Assembly: GCA_024195265.1 (NCBI GenBank)
Contig: JAJLRJ010000009.1
Location: forward strand, 29,454,710 to 29,518,709
Reading direction: 5' to 3'
DNA from: Dendrophyllia cribrosa
Lineage: Eukaryota; Cnidaria; Anthozoa; Scleractinia; Dendrophylliidae
Length of the DNA stretch: 64,000 nucleotides
The notes under the pieces were generated by a model that saw only the letters and a list, made by a program, of their open reading frames with translations, had not been told where the DNA came from and did not search any database. The position numbers were made by a program, and so were the translations under genes. The stretch's first letter is position 1; the number at the start of each line of letters is the position of its first letter. This document shows, one piece after another, positions 45,801 to 59,200 of this stretch.

Positions 45801-45989
45801 ATCGTGTCCTTCTTTCGCTGCGAGAAACAAGGGTGTAACAGCAGAACTGTTCGGGCTGTCTACAATAACGTCTTTCTCTGCAAGAAGAGAGTTTAACTTA
45901 TCAATCCGTCCATTTTCAGCAGCATATAAAAGTTGTGTTTCTTTTGGCTTCCGCTCAATGTTTGTTTCAACATCATTCACGTTTCCCAT
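42831..45989 (-). CDS. Ankyrin repeat and SOCS box (ASB-like) protein, complete
   Basis: Four exons: 45989-45489, 45351-45259, 43678-43462 and 42952-42831, all GT-AG and in frame, giving 310 residues. Exon 1 (MGNVNDVETNIERK...) holds about five ankyrin repeats (e.g. TPLFLAAKEGHDDCLRLLLE, TPLYIAAREGKTDCLKILIE, TPLHIACSEVHESCVELL). Exon 2 adds CTPLHHACINAPDGH; exon 3 adds LHYCSQLGKLENLKLLLKYG. Exon 4 is a SOCS box: SLLKLCCWTLR fits the BC-box (SLxxxCxxxL, Elongin B/C binding) and ELPIP fits the Cul5 box (LPxP). ASB proteins bind substrates through the ankyrin repeats and recruit a Cullin-5 ubiquitin ligase. Which ASB this is cannot be said, and the substrate is unknown. In exon 2 the acceptor at 45352 was chosen over AG at 45342 because only it keeps the frame open (TNTECELDAMDQ). 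The gene is divergent from the dynein gene. Confidence 0.9.
43841..43976. repeat. Dispersed repeat, copy 2
   Basis: AAATCCCAACTTTCATTTTG ... TTTCATTTGAATGGTCACACC; diverged from the copy at 42571. Confidence 0.7.
44095..44568. mobile_element. Long foldback MITE, 'TTAAAGTGC' family copy 2
   Basis: TTAAAGTGCACCTAAACCC / GGGTTAGGTGCACTTTAA ends; the interior aligns with 19781-20252 (ATAGAGGTTTGAATTTACAA; AAGTAATATTTTTTTTTACA). Confidence 0.9.
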
Positions 45990-46588
45990 TAATATATCTT
46001 GTTCTTTGTGATCGGAACGTGTCGTTCTTTTGTCGTTTTCAAGACGCCATATTTGTTTATTTCATGACTGAACTGATTCATGGGAAATTGACAAAAATGA
46101 CCCACTGGAGAGGTGAAAGCAGTTTGTTTCGTCCCAAGTGGTTTTCATCCACAAAACATGGCATAATAGGAGTTTTCATTTAAAAAATAACACCGATAGG
46201 ATTATTGTAGACTCAAATTGGTGCCTTTGTATGAATTAAATGGCACAAACAATTGCTTCAACTCGTATTGCTAAAAACTGGAGTTTTGCCCAGTGTCCAA
46301 AAAGGCGGCCATTGGGAACTGTGTTAAACAAAGGGTTTCCATAGCGACCAGCGTCAAGAGTGAATGTAGTTTTCGGGCAAACAAGAAGGGAAGGCCCACG
46401 AAGCCGCAAAGTTTCCAAAAATTGAGCAGTGTAAAGGACCAATTGCAACAAATGCGATTGACAAATCTCGGACAACGATATAAACAACACTGAGGGAGAC
46501 GTAAATTTAATCTTCGAGCCTAGAAAAAGGGTGTAAATTTGTAAATAAGTTCAAGAAACACAAATCCCACCAAAGGCATCAACTCAGA
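45990..46588. promoter_or_regulatory. Divergent promoter region, ASB-like gene / dynein heavy chain
   Basis: The two start codons face away from each other across 599 bp. The only motif I can name is the RFX X-box at 46335-46348. No TATA box was obvious. Confidence 0.6.
46335..46348 (+). promoter_or_regulatory. RFX X-box upstream of axonemal dynein gene
   Basis: GTTTCCATAGCGAC matches all 14 positions of the X-box consensus RYYNYYWTRRNRAC bound by RFX factors, the main regulators of ciliary genes. It sits about 240 bp upstream of the dynein ATG and about 345 bp upstream of the ASB-like ATG in the divergent gap. The site is read directly; binding is inferred from position and target type. Confidence 0.6.
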
Positions 46589-49500
46589 ATGGAGTTCAAC
46601 GACGTTCGCTTCGAGTTCATCTCGGAATACACCTTAAAGTCAATGAAATTGAAAGCTGATAAATGGGCGAAATTGCAAGGAAACGACGAATACAGACAAA
46701 CCATTATAGACTTTTTCGACAAACAGGAGTATAATATTCTCATTATCTACCAGAACAGTGCGGGACAACTTCAACCATCTTTTGATTTTCCCCAGTCGCT
46801 GAAGGCAAAGGCCGTTTACTTCTCCAAGAAGGAAAAGGGCATGAACGTTGGAAAAGACAATTTCAAAACGGCTCTAACATATGGAGATTTATCTTATTCA
46901 CCCTTGGAGCAGTTGTCAGCCCTTGTTGACGAGGTTTGTTTTGCAAATGCAGCTTGTTAAATTTTTAAGCCTGCATGCCCTTGCGCCTTAAGGGCCCATT
47001 ATAGTATCTTTTCAGGCCGTTGCTAGGGAAAAATCAGTTTGCTCTAGCTTGGCAAATTTTTGCTTATATTTGACCAAATTTGAACAGCAACCTTTAAGTA
47101 CACCTGTGGTTCGGGTTGTGACGTCATCAGGCCACGCCCAATGTCACGTGACCCAAAACAGAAAAATGAGCGTAACTTCAGAAACTTACAGTTTTATCAA
47201 AAATTTTTTGCATCACTGGATTTTATACACCATTTAAAAAAAACGTAAGCATGCGTTTTCTTTAAGGATGAAAAGTAAAAATAATATGAGGAAAAATGTG
47301 TTCTCAAAACCACGTTTTTGCGTCTTAATTTTTTGTTTTTTGATTTTTCGCAAAAAGCATGCTTACGTTTCACGAAAAATCTTTTATCTTTCGATTGAAT
47401 TTGTTAAAAATAAATTAGCCTCTATTTGCGCCGAGTTAGGTTCGCCTTTGTCTTTACCGGAAGTAGGTGGCCTGTTGTCAACCTGGGCTTCCTGTGCTAT
47501 AAATTGGAAACTGCCGAACTCTTGAAGTAAGACCTTCATTTTGTTAGGATTTGTTAAGTATGGTTATCGTTTGTGAAGTACGTTTCAACCTTCACTCGAA
47601 AAAGTTGCCTTTCTTTGCAGACAAGGAGAAACGAGTCATGCCTGTATCTGTCAGATCACAAGCCTTCGATCACTTTAGCAGGCATGGGTGAGCAGGAAAA
47701 TGCCTTCAAATCCAAAACGTCCAAAGCATTGGTTTGGGAACTCACGCATCTGTGAGACGGTTTTCCTTGAATTTGAAGAGCAGTATGGCACTTACATAAA
47801 AAAGAAAGAAACTTTTCTTTCTCTTTCTTTTCAAACAACAGTCGACAATCTTAGGAGCAAAAAATATAGAGGTCAATATAATTACTAGATATCCTCCATC
47901 GACAATTTTTTCCCTCCTCTAAAATAGCAACAAAGCCATTTATAGAGCAGTCCTATTTGTTTTATCAGAAGCTTATTAGTTTTGTGCTTCTGATTTTATC
48001 ACATGCAATGTTTTTAAGTTATATACAGATCGAAACGGAAAAGATGCAATGTTATTTTGTTTTGTTTGCCCAAAATTATGCGCCGTTTAATTTGTTTTAT
48101 GTGCAAACGGTTATCTCAGTTATAAGTGGCCATTTTTGGCGGAATAGCTCGAAAGAAATCAAACAGTTAAGAAGTACTCGATTATCATTAAAGTGGAAGG
48201 CAGAATAGGCGAAGTCAAAAGACAAAAGTCCAAGGTTGAAGTCCGTGTTTTTTTGAAACCTTATGCAACACCAGCGTCGAATCCATCTAAATCGATGGTT
48301 CAATTTGTTTTCATTCAATGAAAATATAAATCTAAAACATAAACATCTTTTTTCAATAGGTACAACGCACTGTCTTACTTTTTTAATTTGAAGTTTTTTT
48401 ATTATTTTTTCACTGACGTTTTTGCCTGAAGTTGCATCGTATCAACACACAATGACAATTTATCAGTTAATCCCGAAGTTAAACAATCTTCCACGGACGG
48501 AAAAACGTACGAGTATAAATAAAACTAAACGAATTGAAAATAATTTTTTTATTAATAATTTTCATCAAACAAATTTGAACTCATTGTACTTTGTTCATTC
48601 ACACTTCGTTGAAATCTGTACAACTTTGACGGCTTCTAAGTTTATACGAAATCGGCCCTGAAAAATACGTAAAAACTGTAGCTACGAGAAAAACAAACGC
48701 GCTACGCTTCGCGTTGAAATTGTAAAAACTCGAGCACTTTTCTGCAAATGTTAACATCTTACTCACATGTTGGCTCCAGATATATCCTCTAACTTCTCAG
48801 TCCAGAATTCCAGTTGACCTGGTCAGCATTGACAAAAAGAAACGAAAAAACGGTACGAAGACTGAAGCAGTGGGAATAAACTTTTAGCAGATTCCGATAT
48901 CTGTGAACTGATCAGTTGAGCGTTCTTACTCCTTCAGTTATTTCTACGTTTTGAATCAGCTTGAAAACCGTCCAAGACGAATGTTTCCGGAGAAAACATA
49001 TCCAGCTTCAAATAAGTTTAAGTACTAACCAAGAATTCAGGAGTTAAATGAGACGAACTTCAAATTTGGCATTGTTTAGGACAGTTTTGAATTTGTACGG
49101 ACTCTCGCGCGAAGCTGCCTGTCACTTTCACCGGAAGTAAAATTGTACTTGATTTAGCTCTGCATAGCAACCGCATTACCTAGCAACGGAATACTATAAT
49201 GGGCCCTTAACTGAGTCCCGGGAGAGTGAAATGTACAACACAATTTTCATTTATTTTTCATTTATTTATTTCTCCAAACCTTAGCATAATTTAGTTTATA
49301 CAATTACACAATTTAGTTTATACCTAGTTTATTATTAGAATTAAGCTTAATAGTTTCGCTTAACTGAGTTTTAAGAAGTTTTCACACATACAGTGACAGA
49401 TCTGTGATTGGCAAAAATGAAACACCATTGCTCAAATGAATATGGTATTATTTTATCATATAAAAGCATAAGAATTTATAAGGTTAGGGGAGATTTTAAT

Positions 49501-52500
49501 CACTTGAAGAAACATAAACAAAAATTGTATTTGTTAATGATCGGTTTTTGCCTGCCAAAAAAGTATTGAAAGGGTGACAAGCTTTTTGCCTAAGTTTTTT
49601 GTACCTTAAACTTAATATTGTATAGTCTGTATATATACACAGTATATTTTAAAATTCTGATTGACATCAGCTTCATATTACAATTAAAAAATCTAAGTTA
49701 ATTTCATTAAGTAAACATTGTAGGGATTTTTATTATTTTTCTGTTTCTTTGAAGAAAATGTAAAAAGAAAGCTACTTTAGTTCAATGTACATGTTTACTT
49801 GAGGCAAAGTATGATTATGCCTAGAAATTTTGTGTTCATCATGATTCAGGGGTTCAAACTTTAAACTGTTTAAACACTAGGGATCAAAGCTTTGGCAGGA
49901 TTAAAAACTTGTTGACGTATTTCTAACTGCATGCAAATATATTGAAGTGGCTCTCAGAGTAGCCATTAACAGGGCCTCTGATATTACGCGATGGTGCGAT
50001 TTCGCATAATCGGCCTCAAATCGCATCCGATCGCATAATTCACAAAAAATCGTATAATTCGTAAAAAATCACACAAAATCGCATAATGGGTTCCAGAAAA
50101 AATCCACACCCCCCCGACGGATGGGATTCTGGAAATTCTCGCGGGAGGGGGGGTCGAAGACTCCGGAAATCCAGGCAGGAGGGGGGGTTGACCTTAAAAA
50201 AGTCTTCTGCCGGGGTCATTTCGACCGATAGTTGATACAAATCAAACGTTTAGTTCGATGACACTTAAGCGCTTTCAGACCCTGAAAATAGTCAAAATGT
50301 TTTGTTCATATATTTCTCACCTGACATAAATGATAATCTAAGTTGCTTTACAGGTCCTTTTATAGCAGAAAACGCGAACAAGATACTAAAGAACGGGCTT
50401 GAAGGAACTCGTCGCAACGTTGTTGTCACGAAGAGCGTGAATCGCCTGACACATTTCTACTCGTACCCAGAGCCCGCGCGCGAAGAGCGTGAAACGCCTG
50501 ACACATTTCTACTCGTACCCAGAGCCTGCGCGCCACAGTGTATAACTTTGAAATCTCGGTTGTTTGGTGTAAATAATAAAAAAAAAAAACTGATTCACGT
50601 TCACGCATTCGCACTTTGTATTTTTTAAGGTTTACTTTTTAAATTATCAGCCTAGTTTGCCTCTTTTTCAAATTTTTAAAAAGTCCTTGAAAGAAAAACG
50701 TCAAATTCCAGTGTCTTTGTTGCAAGGTTTGTTTTTCTGGCTAAATAATTTCCCACAGGTTTGTGTATTTGACCCCTCCGAGACCTAGAATTCTTAGTTT
50801 AATATAAGCTGAAGCTTTAGAATTTAAAACAAAAACATTTAGACGTGATTGCGTGTATTTTCCATTAAAAATAAATTAAATTTAAGCCTTTTATTTTTTT
50901 TTCCGGAAATCCAGGCGGGAGGGGGGGTCTTCCACCTTGGAAATCCAGTTGGGAGGGGGGGTCTTGTGCTTCAGGAAATCCAGGTGAGAGGGGGGGTTAA
51001 AAAAGGACCCCATCCGTCGGGGGTGTGTGGATTTTTTCTGGAATAACCCAATGTGAACAAGCCACACGATACACTATTGCTTCAGCTAAGAAACTTAAGC
51101 TAAAATTTGTTTTTTTCTATTGAATTATCCTGTATCAAATAAACAAACCGCCACTTTCGATCAAAACTGCGTTCGTTCTTGGCCACAACAAGCTTGGTAA
51201 CCGCGTAAATTTCTTGAGCACATGTTTTATTTAGCCTGGTTACTAAGTTTAACCAAGATGGCCGCTCGTTTTATACAGACTCTTTTCTTGGATTCTGTTG
51301 TTCGTTTTGGATGTTCCTTGTTCGTAGCTAAAAGCTTTAAAATGTCCCACAAAGATAGCGAGTACCGTTTTAAAACAGGTATTTTCGTTTTCTTCCTCTG
51401 AAACCTAGTAAAACATGCATAAAAAAGTTCCCAAAAAATCGCATAATTTGCATAATTTTCCGCATAATAGTCCTTGCTTATGGCATAATTTGCCACAAAA
51501 AAGTCGCATAATTTCCATTTTTTTATCGCGTAATATCAGAAGCCCTGCATTAACTAAAGAAAATGAATTTGTTTTTGAAAATGCATTTGGTTGTCAAAAC
51601 CATACACACGTACCAAGATTAACCACTTTTTTTACGCTATCTGTGCATGCATGTATATGTTGTGGTTCAGATTTTTCTTTGGTTTGAAAATTTTTAAACC
51701 AGTTTGATTTTTGTTTTTTGTTTTCCTGTCTCTTATTTATGGTAATGAATCTGAGACATTAAGGAAAATAAAAAACCAAAGAAAAAATTGAACCACAACA
51801 TATACCATTGATAAAAATCAACTTATGTTGTCTTCACCTGAACAAGACTTATTTTCAGATTTCAGCACCCTCCTGGGTGATGCATCTAGGTTTGATTGTG
51901 TTGTTCCAGAAAATATCCATACCAGTCATACCCCCCCACAGAAGGTTTTTTGGGTTTAACTCCACCCACCCACCCACCCACCCACCAGCCCCTCTGAAAA
52001 TTCCAGTTTATTTTTTTACCTTTCCAGGGTTGGAAACTTAATTTTGACAACACTCGCTATTTGGGCGAGTGACTTTCAGAACTGTGCCAAAAAAATGTAC
52101 AATTTGTACTTGCCAAGAAGATTTGACACTCACCTAGTATGGGCAAACGCTAATTACCATCTCTGCTTTCCTTTAAAAACTTTGGGTTTTGAGACACCTC
52201 TCTCCCTCAGAATTTTCAATGACCTTCCATGGGCAATATGGATATTTCCAGGACATTTCCAGCTGTTCAGTGAGTCTGATTTTCATCTTCCTTCAAGTAC
52301 AGTGGATCCCTGTTAATCCACCACCATTGGGCCACCAAAATCTGGCTGTATAAACGGGGTGGCCATATTTATGAGGTTGATCTAGAGTAAAAGGCTTTTG
52401 TTCAGGCCAAGAAAAGTGGTTGTAATATCGAGGTGGCTGTATTAATGGGATGGTCGTTAGGTAGGGTTTCACTGTTTTTAAAAACACAGGTGCACCAAAT

Positions 52501-55500
52501 GGTTTGAAATTAGGTCTATCTCAATTATTATTGCAAGTACAGTAATCGCAAATATTACTGTTAATAAGTGTAAAAAAAATATTTGTTTCTGTTATCAGAT
52601 CTTAGTGCCTTTATTGTCAAATTCCCGAAATCATGAGCAGTGGCCAGCAGTTGTATCTCAAGATGTACTGCGGCATGTTCACCAGCTTAAAAGTAATGTG
52701 TTTGTCATTGCTGGCCAAGTGAAAGGAAAGACATTACTGCCCCTCCCAGTTGGCTCAGAGCAGGTTGCTGATGCTGTGGAAGCTGAGGAAAAGTGAGTTT
52801 GTAAACAAGTCTCTCGTGATTCCATAATTTAAATGAATAACATCCCCTCACACACCTCCACCTAAACAGTAAGTCCATGTAAATTATTATAGGTTAAATG
52901 ATATTCTCAAATTGTTTAGACCCTAACTATATTGAGCTAAATCTCTTCTAATACAAAGTCACATACAAATTATAAATTATAGAGTTAGGTGGGGGAAGAA
53001 AGGCTGGATAAGGCTGTGTACCTTACAGTTTAAAACCCTATTAAAAACCCTATCTCAGACTAAAATATATGCTTTTTCTTATCCTTCTGGTACAACAGAC
53101 TATCTGAAATAGAATTGACTAGATTTTTGTTCAAGCTTTTATAAACCCATTATAAATAAAGAGCACTTGTATGTCCAATATGTTTAGCCATTTTAGCATT
53201 ATTCAGTGCAAAAAATCCCCTTAACTCTAAACTCACGAGTGCTCCAAAATAATACAGCTTACTAGTACTATCTGTCTGTTAAATTGCTAGGGGTGAGCCA
53301 TTTGATCGTGGCCTGGTTCATGCTATTGAGTCAGTTATTATTGAATGGACACACCAAATACAGAGTGTTCTCAAAAGAAATTCAGCTCAACCGTTGCTTG
53401 AAGGACACAATCCAGGACCAATGGTGGAGCTTGACTTCTGGAAAGCTCGTGCTATGAACTTAGAGTGCATCTTTGAACAGGTCAGTACACAGTAACACGA
53501 GGAAGAGTGTTTCATCAGGATTTCTGAAAACTAAGGGCCTGTTCAGGGTCACCCTCCTAGCCGGGCTACCCTGGGAGGGCCAACTTTTCATACATTTCTT
53601 TACAAAGCACACTGAAGTGTTTACATGATAGACAGGGTCACTCGCCTACCCGGGTCACCCTGTCTGCTTGCCAGGGTCACCCTCCTAGGCGGGCTATCTT
53701 TTCTGCATGTAAACGGTCACCCCAGGGTCACCCTCCTAGGCAGGCTATTTCTTTTGACTTGAAATTACCAGCAAAAATTCGCCGCTATAGCCTTTCTTGT
53801 TGTTGCCATGTTTGTTAACATATTTCGTGCTTAATAAAGTGCGCCGTTGCAATAAAAAAGTGCGCCAAAACAATTTAAGAGCCCGCCAAAAAAACGATAG
53901 CTCGCCTATATGATAGCCCGCCCTAATAGCCGCCCATGTAAAGGCGGGCTATGTTTTAGCCCGGCTAGGAGGGTGACCCTGGTACCAGGGTCACCCTCCC
54001 TCCATTAAACAGGCCCTTAGAAGTGGGTTGAAAAAACAAGGTGCAGCCAAGTTTTTTTTAACAGTGTTTGTATACCCGATGAAACACTGTAAGCTTTCAC
54101 ATTAAATACAGGGAAAACGAGGGAAAAAACTCCCCAAAATCTATACTAATCAACATTGCCGTGTTTCCAAACCACCATCAAGCTTGTGATCTTATTTGTT
54201 CAAACTTGATGAATTTTTAATGAGTTTAAAAATTTTGTTTGTTCCATTCAATTTTACTATTTTCTCCTACAAAGTGCATTTTCAGCTTTCAAAGTTGTAA
54301 TGAAGTCTTGTTTTTTTTATGCTTTTAGCTCCATGATGTGAAGGTTAGAAGAATGGCAGAGTTGTTAGAAAAGACTCAAAGCAGCTACTTTCCAGCATTC
54401 AAGAAAATTTTCAAGGATGTTGTAGCAGGTAATTAATTGAAATTACTTTACATGTAATCATTACCACAGACTTATGAAAACTAGACTGCAGATCCAAGTG
54501 ATAATGATGGACGTTGTCCTCAAGCTGTTTGCAAAGTACCCTACATATTGGTTATTGGTAAGTTCTTTTAAGTACCTTTAGATTTGCTCCATCCAGTTGT
54601 ATAAGTGAGGAGGGGGTGGGGGCTGAAAAAGGTGACATGTGATTATAGAGTTCCATCTAGGAAGCAATGAGAGATTGCTACAAAAATTGCCCACAGCCTG
54701 TAGCTATAGTATTAAATTATTTTAGCAGTGAAAAAAAAACATACTGCCAGTAGTGATTGTTTGTGGCAAGATAATTACATTGTGTAAAACTAAGTTATTT
54801 TTCCATAGCTTTGGATGAAGCAAGGGACATAAATATTCATCTAAAACCTTTGCGCCGCCTTCTTGATGACATGGAACAGTTTGATTTTTCTGAGCTGGAC
54901 AAGATTATTCCTGCCATCTTACATACAGTTGGTCTCATCTGGGCCAATTCCAAATACTACTGCCGAGCTCCCAGAATGATTGTCCTGTTACAGGAACTCT
55001 GTAACATGCTGATTGAGATGGTAAGCAGATCAGATATTATGAAGTGTTTTTAAGTATCTACCTTTTTGGTGAGCTGTTGAATAGGAAATGTCTTGTTTTT
55101 ATGTCTGTACTATGCGAGTGAATGCTGTCAGAACATGCAAAAAGGGAAATAGTTGACAGTTGCCATCCATGTTACCTAGGACATCAGCATTTTTGTTGTG
55201 TGTTATAGTGATCATCACCAAACGTTTCCTTGTTATATCAGTACTTAATCAATCAGAGAGGACATGAGAATTGAGAACACAATCACCCAAGATTAATTTT
55301 CTTGACACATAACAACTTCTACCCACTACTTTGGAAGAAACATGTGAATCTAAGAAAGAGGAATTTGTATTTTGAACGAACTTGGGGCTCAAAGAGTTAT
55401 ACAGTAAGTTGTGAGTCAGAGCATACGAAATTGTCCATGTACATGTACCAAGTAGCTTAGCTCTCTTAGGTGTTTTTCATTAGCATGTACAGTTAAGTCC

Positions 55501-56221
55501 AAATCAAGACAAATATGGCAGCTACTTGGATGGGTTAGATTGCTGCTACTAGCTGCAGAAACCACCTATTTGTCAGAGTGTGGTGGTATGATGATTCTCC
55601 ATTTCTTTGAACTGGTTGAGAATCTTACCATGTAAGTTATTCATTTTACCTTCTTATTCTACTTACAGGCAAGGACATATTTGGATCCTGCTGAAATCTT
55701 CAAGTCAGAAGCTGAAGAAGCTTATGAGAAAACACAGAAGGCGATTGAGATTTGCACCTGTTTTAAGGAGAACTTTGAAAATGTCAGAAGAAACATCCAG
55801 AAATTCTTTAAGGAAGGACAAGAGGTTAAACAGTGGGAGTTTGCCAATGAATTGGTGTTCACCAGAATAGATCAGTTCATTCAGAGATTGAAAATTGTTG
55901 AGGTTAGTTGTACATTGTATTACTACAAAAACAACAAACAAATTGCTGTCTAAAAGTCAATAGAACTCATCTTAAATGAACAGAAAACAATGTTATAACA
56001 GTAATATAATTCACCTGTTTTTCCTTGTTTTATTTCTGTATGTACATGTAGTTGGGGAAGACATTGGTTTTAAGATTTCCTGCACCCTTTACTTCCTGGT
56101 TGCCAACCCTTTATTGGTTGTTTCCACTTTTTTGCACTTTTTCTACTGCAAAATATTGTGCAATATTGCCAAATTTTTCTTTCCTGTTTCTCTCGCTTCC
56201 CACTACCTTGGGAATCCTGGA

Positions 56222-56255
<34 letters not shown>

Positions 56256-59200
56256 TTATTGTAGTTGGTTTACATGTGCATGTATTATTATTTATTTATT
56301 TTAATTTTTTTATTGCATAAAATTACTTTATTCAATCCATGTCACTTACACTAGTATGTCTATTACATCACTTGCTTACACTATTTACTAATTGCATCAC
56401 TTACACTAAAATGTTACACTGACGCTAGCCTTCCCTCAGACCAAATCTACTTGAAACATCAGGTTTAGATTGAATCTCTTTACAGTGGCCAATTTACCTT
56501 ATCTACTCAGTTGACAAAGCTATATTTTCATCTTTCATTTCCCCACTGACACAGCACCACAGTTTCTTTTAATTATTGGCTTATAGTTATGTTTTTCTTA
56601 CAAGTGTTCAATTTCTTATGCAGGACCTATTTAGCACTGCTATGGAATTTGCCAAACTAGAGAAGGTAGAACTGGGTGGGATAAAGGGAAAGATGCTGAG
56701 TCATCAAGTTGTTGAGATCTTTACAGAGTTCAGTGAGATTTTTTCTGTCTTTGGTAACCGTACATATGATGGACTGGATGCAACAAACAAGGTATGTTAC
56801 TTACAGTCATTTTAGAGTAGAAATGTTTTGCATTAAGACTGTTGTCCTTGTTTTCACATAACTAATGTAGACCCTCAATTCTTAGGAATTTGTTGAAGAC
56901 TACAACCAGTTTAGAGAAAGAATAGCTGATCTAGATAGGAGGCTTGCTTCCATTGTCTGCCAAGGCTTTGATGATTGTCCAAGCACAGAAGCTGCTCTGA
57001 AGGTACAATTTGAATCTGAAATGTTAAGTTACCTGGTTTTACATGTAGGTTGGACATCAGTTATGTCACATTCATATCCCTTAGTTTGTTTCTCAAGAGG
57101 GTTTTAATTGAAAAAAAAAAACTATAGTAGAATTATGTTACTGAGGCTTAAATTCTGTAACTAAGTGAACTGTTTTGGTTTGAGTTGAGAAATATTTGTG
57201 CCGGTGCATGTTTTGACAATTTTATGACTTTTTTATACCACTTCAATGGTGGCCGGCTTCTGTTTCAACCAGCCATTGAAAAAATGAACATTGTAAAAAT
57301 GTATAAGGCATGGAGTTGTAAGTTTCAACATGGAACATAAACATACATGTACATGTAGTTTTTGCATTTTTATTGACCTATAAAAACTGAAGCCAATGGA
57401 AACTTTTAAAAATTAATTATCTTTTCAAAAACTTGTAAAAAAAATTTTATAAGTGGCCATCATAAGGCATGCGGTACTGTAAAATCATCCTCATTGTTCT
57501 TTTTCGCTCCTCATAGCTGCTAGATTGTTTTGGTTCTTTGTTGGACCGGCCACTGATTCATGCGGATTTTGAATACAAGTACCCCATCTTGCTCAAGATG
57601 TATGAGGAAGAACTGGACGAAGCTAAGATTATTTTTGATACTCAAATGCTTACCTCAAACGAAGAAGAAACTCCGCCCATTAACAAGAATATGCCCCATG
57701 TCGCAGGGGCCCTCAAATGGTCTCAAGAACTCAGGGACAGAATTACCAAACCGATGCAGACACTCAAGCTTTCCGTTAACCATGGGTAAGTTTAGGATAA
57801 AATGCAGCCTGATTGTTCAGTCAAGCAAAATTGGTATCAGTCACTTCTGCAATAGGGTTGTAGTTCAGAGTCATGCTTATTGTTTCATTGATGGATATTA
57901 TATTCATTTATTATTTGCCCACTCATGGCATTAAAGTCAACTTGTAATCCTATCAGACTAATGTAAACTCTAGGTTATTATATTTTTTTGGAAAAAAAAA
58001 GAAAGTTATAAACAACTTGCCCAGATGTGAGACTGGGCTCAAAATGAAGTTTCCAACTCCAAGTCTCTTCTTCATTGTGCAGCTGTACAACTCTAAGAAT
58101 GCCTGTTTCAGGAGAGAAACAAAATTCTTCCGGGAATCTGAAGATTTTGCCAGGAATCGGGAGACTCAAAAAATTTTCAGGGAAACATGAGATAATGTTG
58201 TTAAAATTTCGGGAAGTTTGAAATTTTTGCGAGAATGTCTCTGAAAATATCTAGGTATAGGTATTCCAAATTTTCGGGACAACTTTCAGTTACACACAGT
58301 ATTGCTCAAACAGCGTTTGTTAGAGTTGTCACGTACCTCTGTAGCTATGTTCTGATTTTAATCTTATCTTTGCAATTTTGCATTTCCAAGGTCTTGTATT
58401 CTTTAAAATCTCTCTTAATCTGATCTATTCTTGTTATCTTTTAACACTTTTAAATTAATAATCACTTCTCTTCAAAGACCAGACAGTGTTTTTCCAATCA
58501 TTCATGGTTTGGAAAGGTATGATAAATCTTTATTCTTTCACTTCACTTTTGTACATGTACCTTCACTTTGCTTGTAAAATTATCGGGTTTCTTCTGTCGA
58601 TCCACTACATACACCTGTACGTCTGTTATCTTTAAATTCTCAATGCATTTCTGTATGGAACCTGCCTTGAGCATTTCTTGTCTCAGTTCTTTTATCCATT
58701 CTTTATCTCATACATGTACAAGTACATGTACAGCCACAATTATTTTTTCTTAGTACATTATTAGAATCTTTGAATTACATTTGGATAATTCTTGTATAAT
58801 TTCCATGGCCAGTCAAGGATACCTGTTGTGGTTCAATTTTTTCTTTGGTTTTAGAATTTTCAAACCACTTTGATGTTTGTTTTCCTTTGTTGTGCACATC
58901 TTAGAATACGATAATAAATCTCATAGACAAAGGAAAATAAAAATTGAACTAGTTTAAAAAATGTTCAAAGTAAAGAAAAATGTGAACCACAACATGTTCA
59001 GCTGCAAGGCCTAGAATAATATTATATCTGCTAGTTTTCATTTGGTAGTTAAGTTACTCTTTGCTGATGCAATGTTTGATTTTGTAGGACTCTGGAGACA
59101 GCTGAAGCCATGATTATTTTCAACAAATTTGATGAGATGAGCAAGCTTCTGAACACGTAGGTTTTAATGATCAGTATAGTTGTTACATGTACATGTATAT

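Larger units (their letters stand above)
49970..51547. mobile_element. MITE with 'GCATAAT' repeats, split by a nested element
   Basis: CAGGGCCTCTGATATTACGC at the left and GCGTAATATCAGAAGCCCTG at the right are inverted ends; CGCATAAT recurs in both arms. The centre is taken by 50092-51043. Confidence 0.8.
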
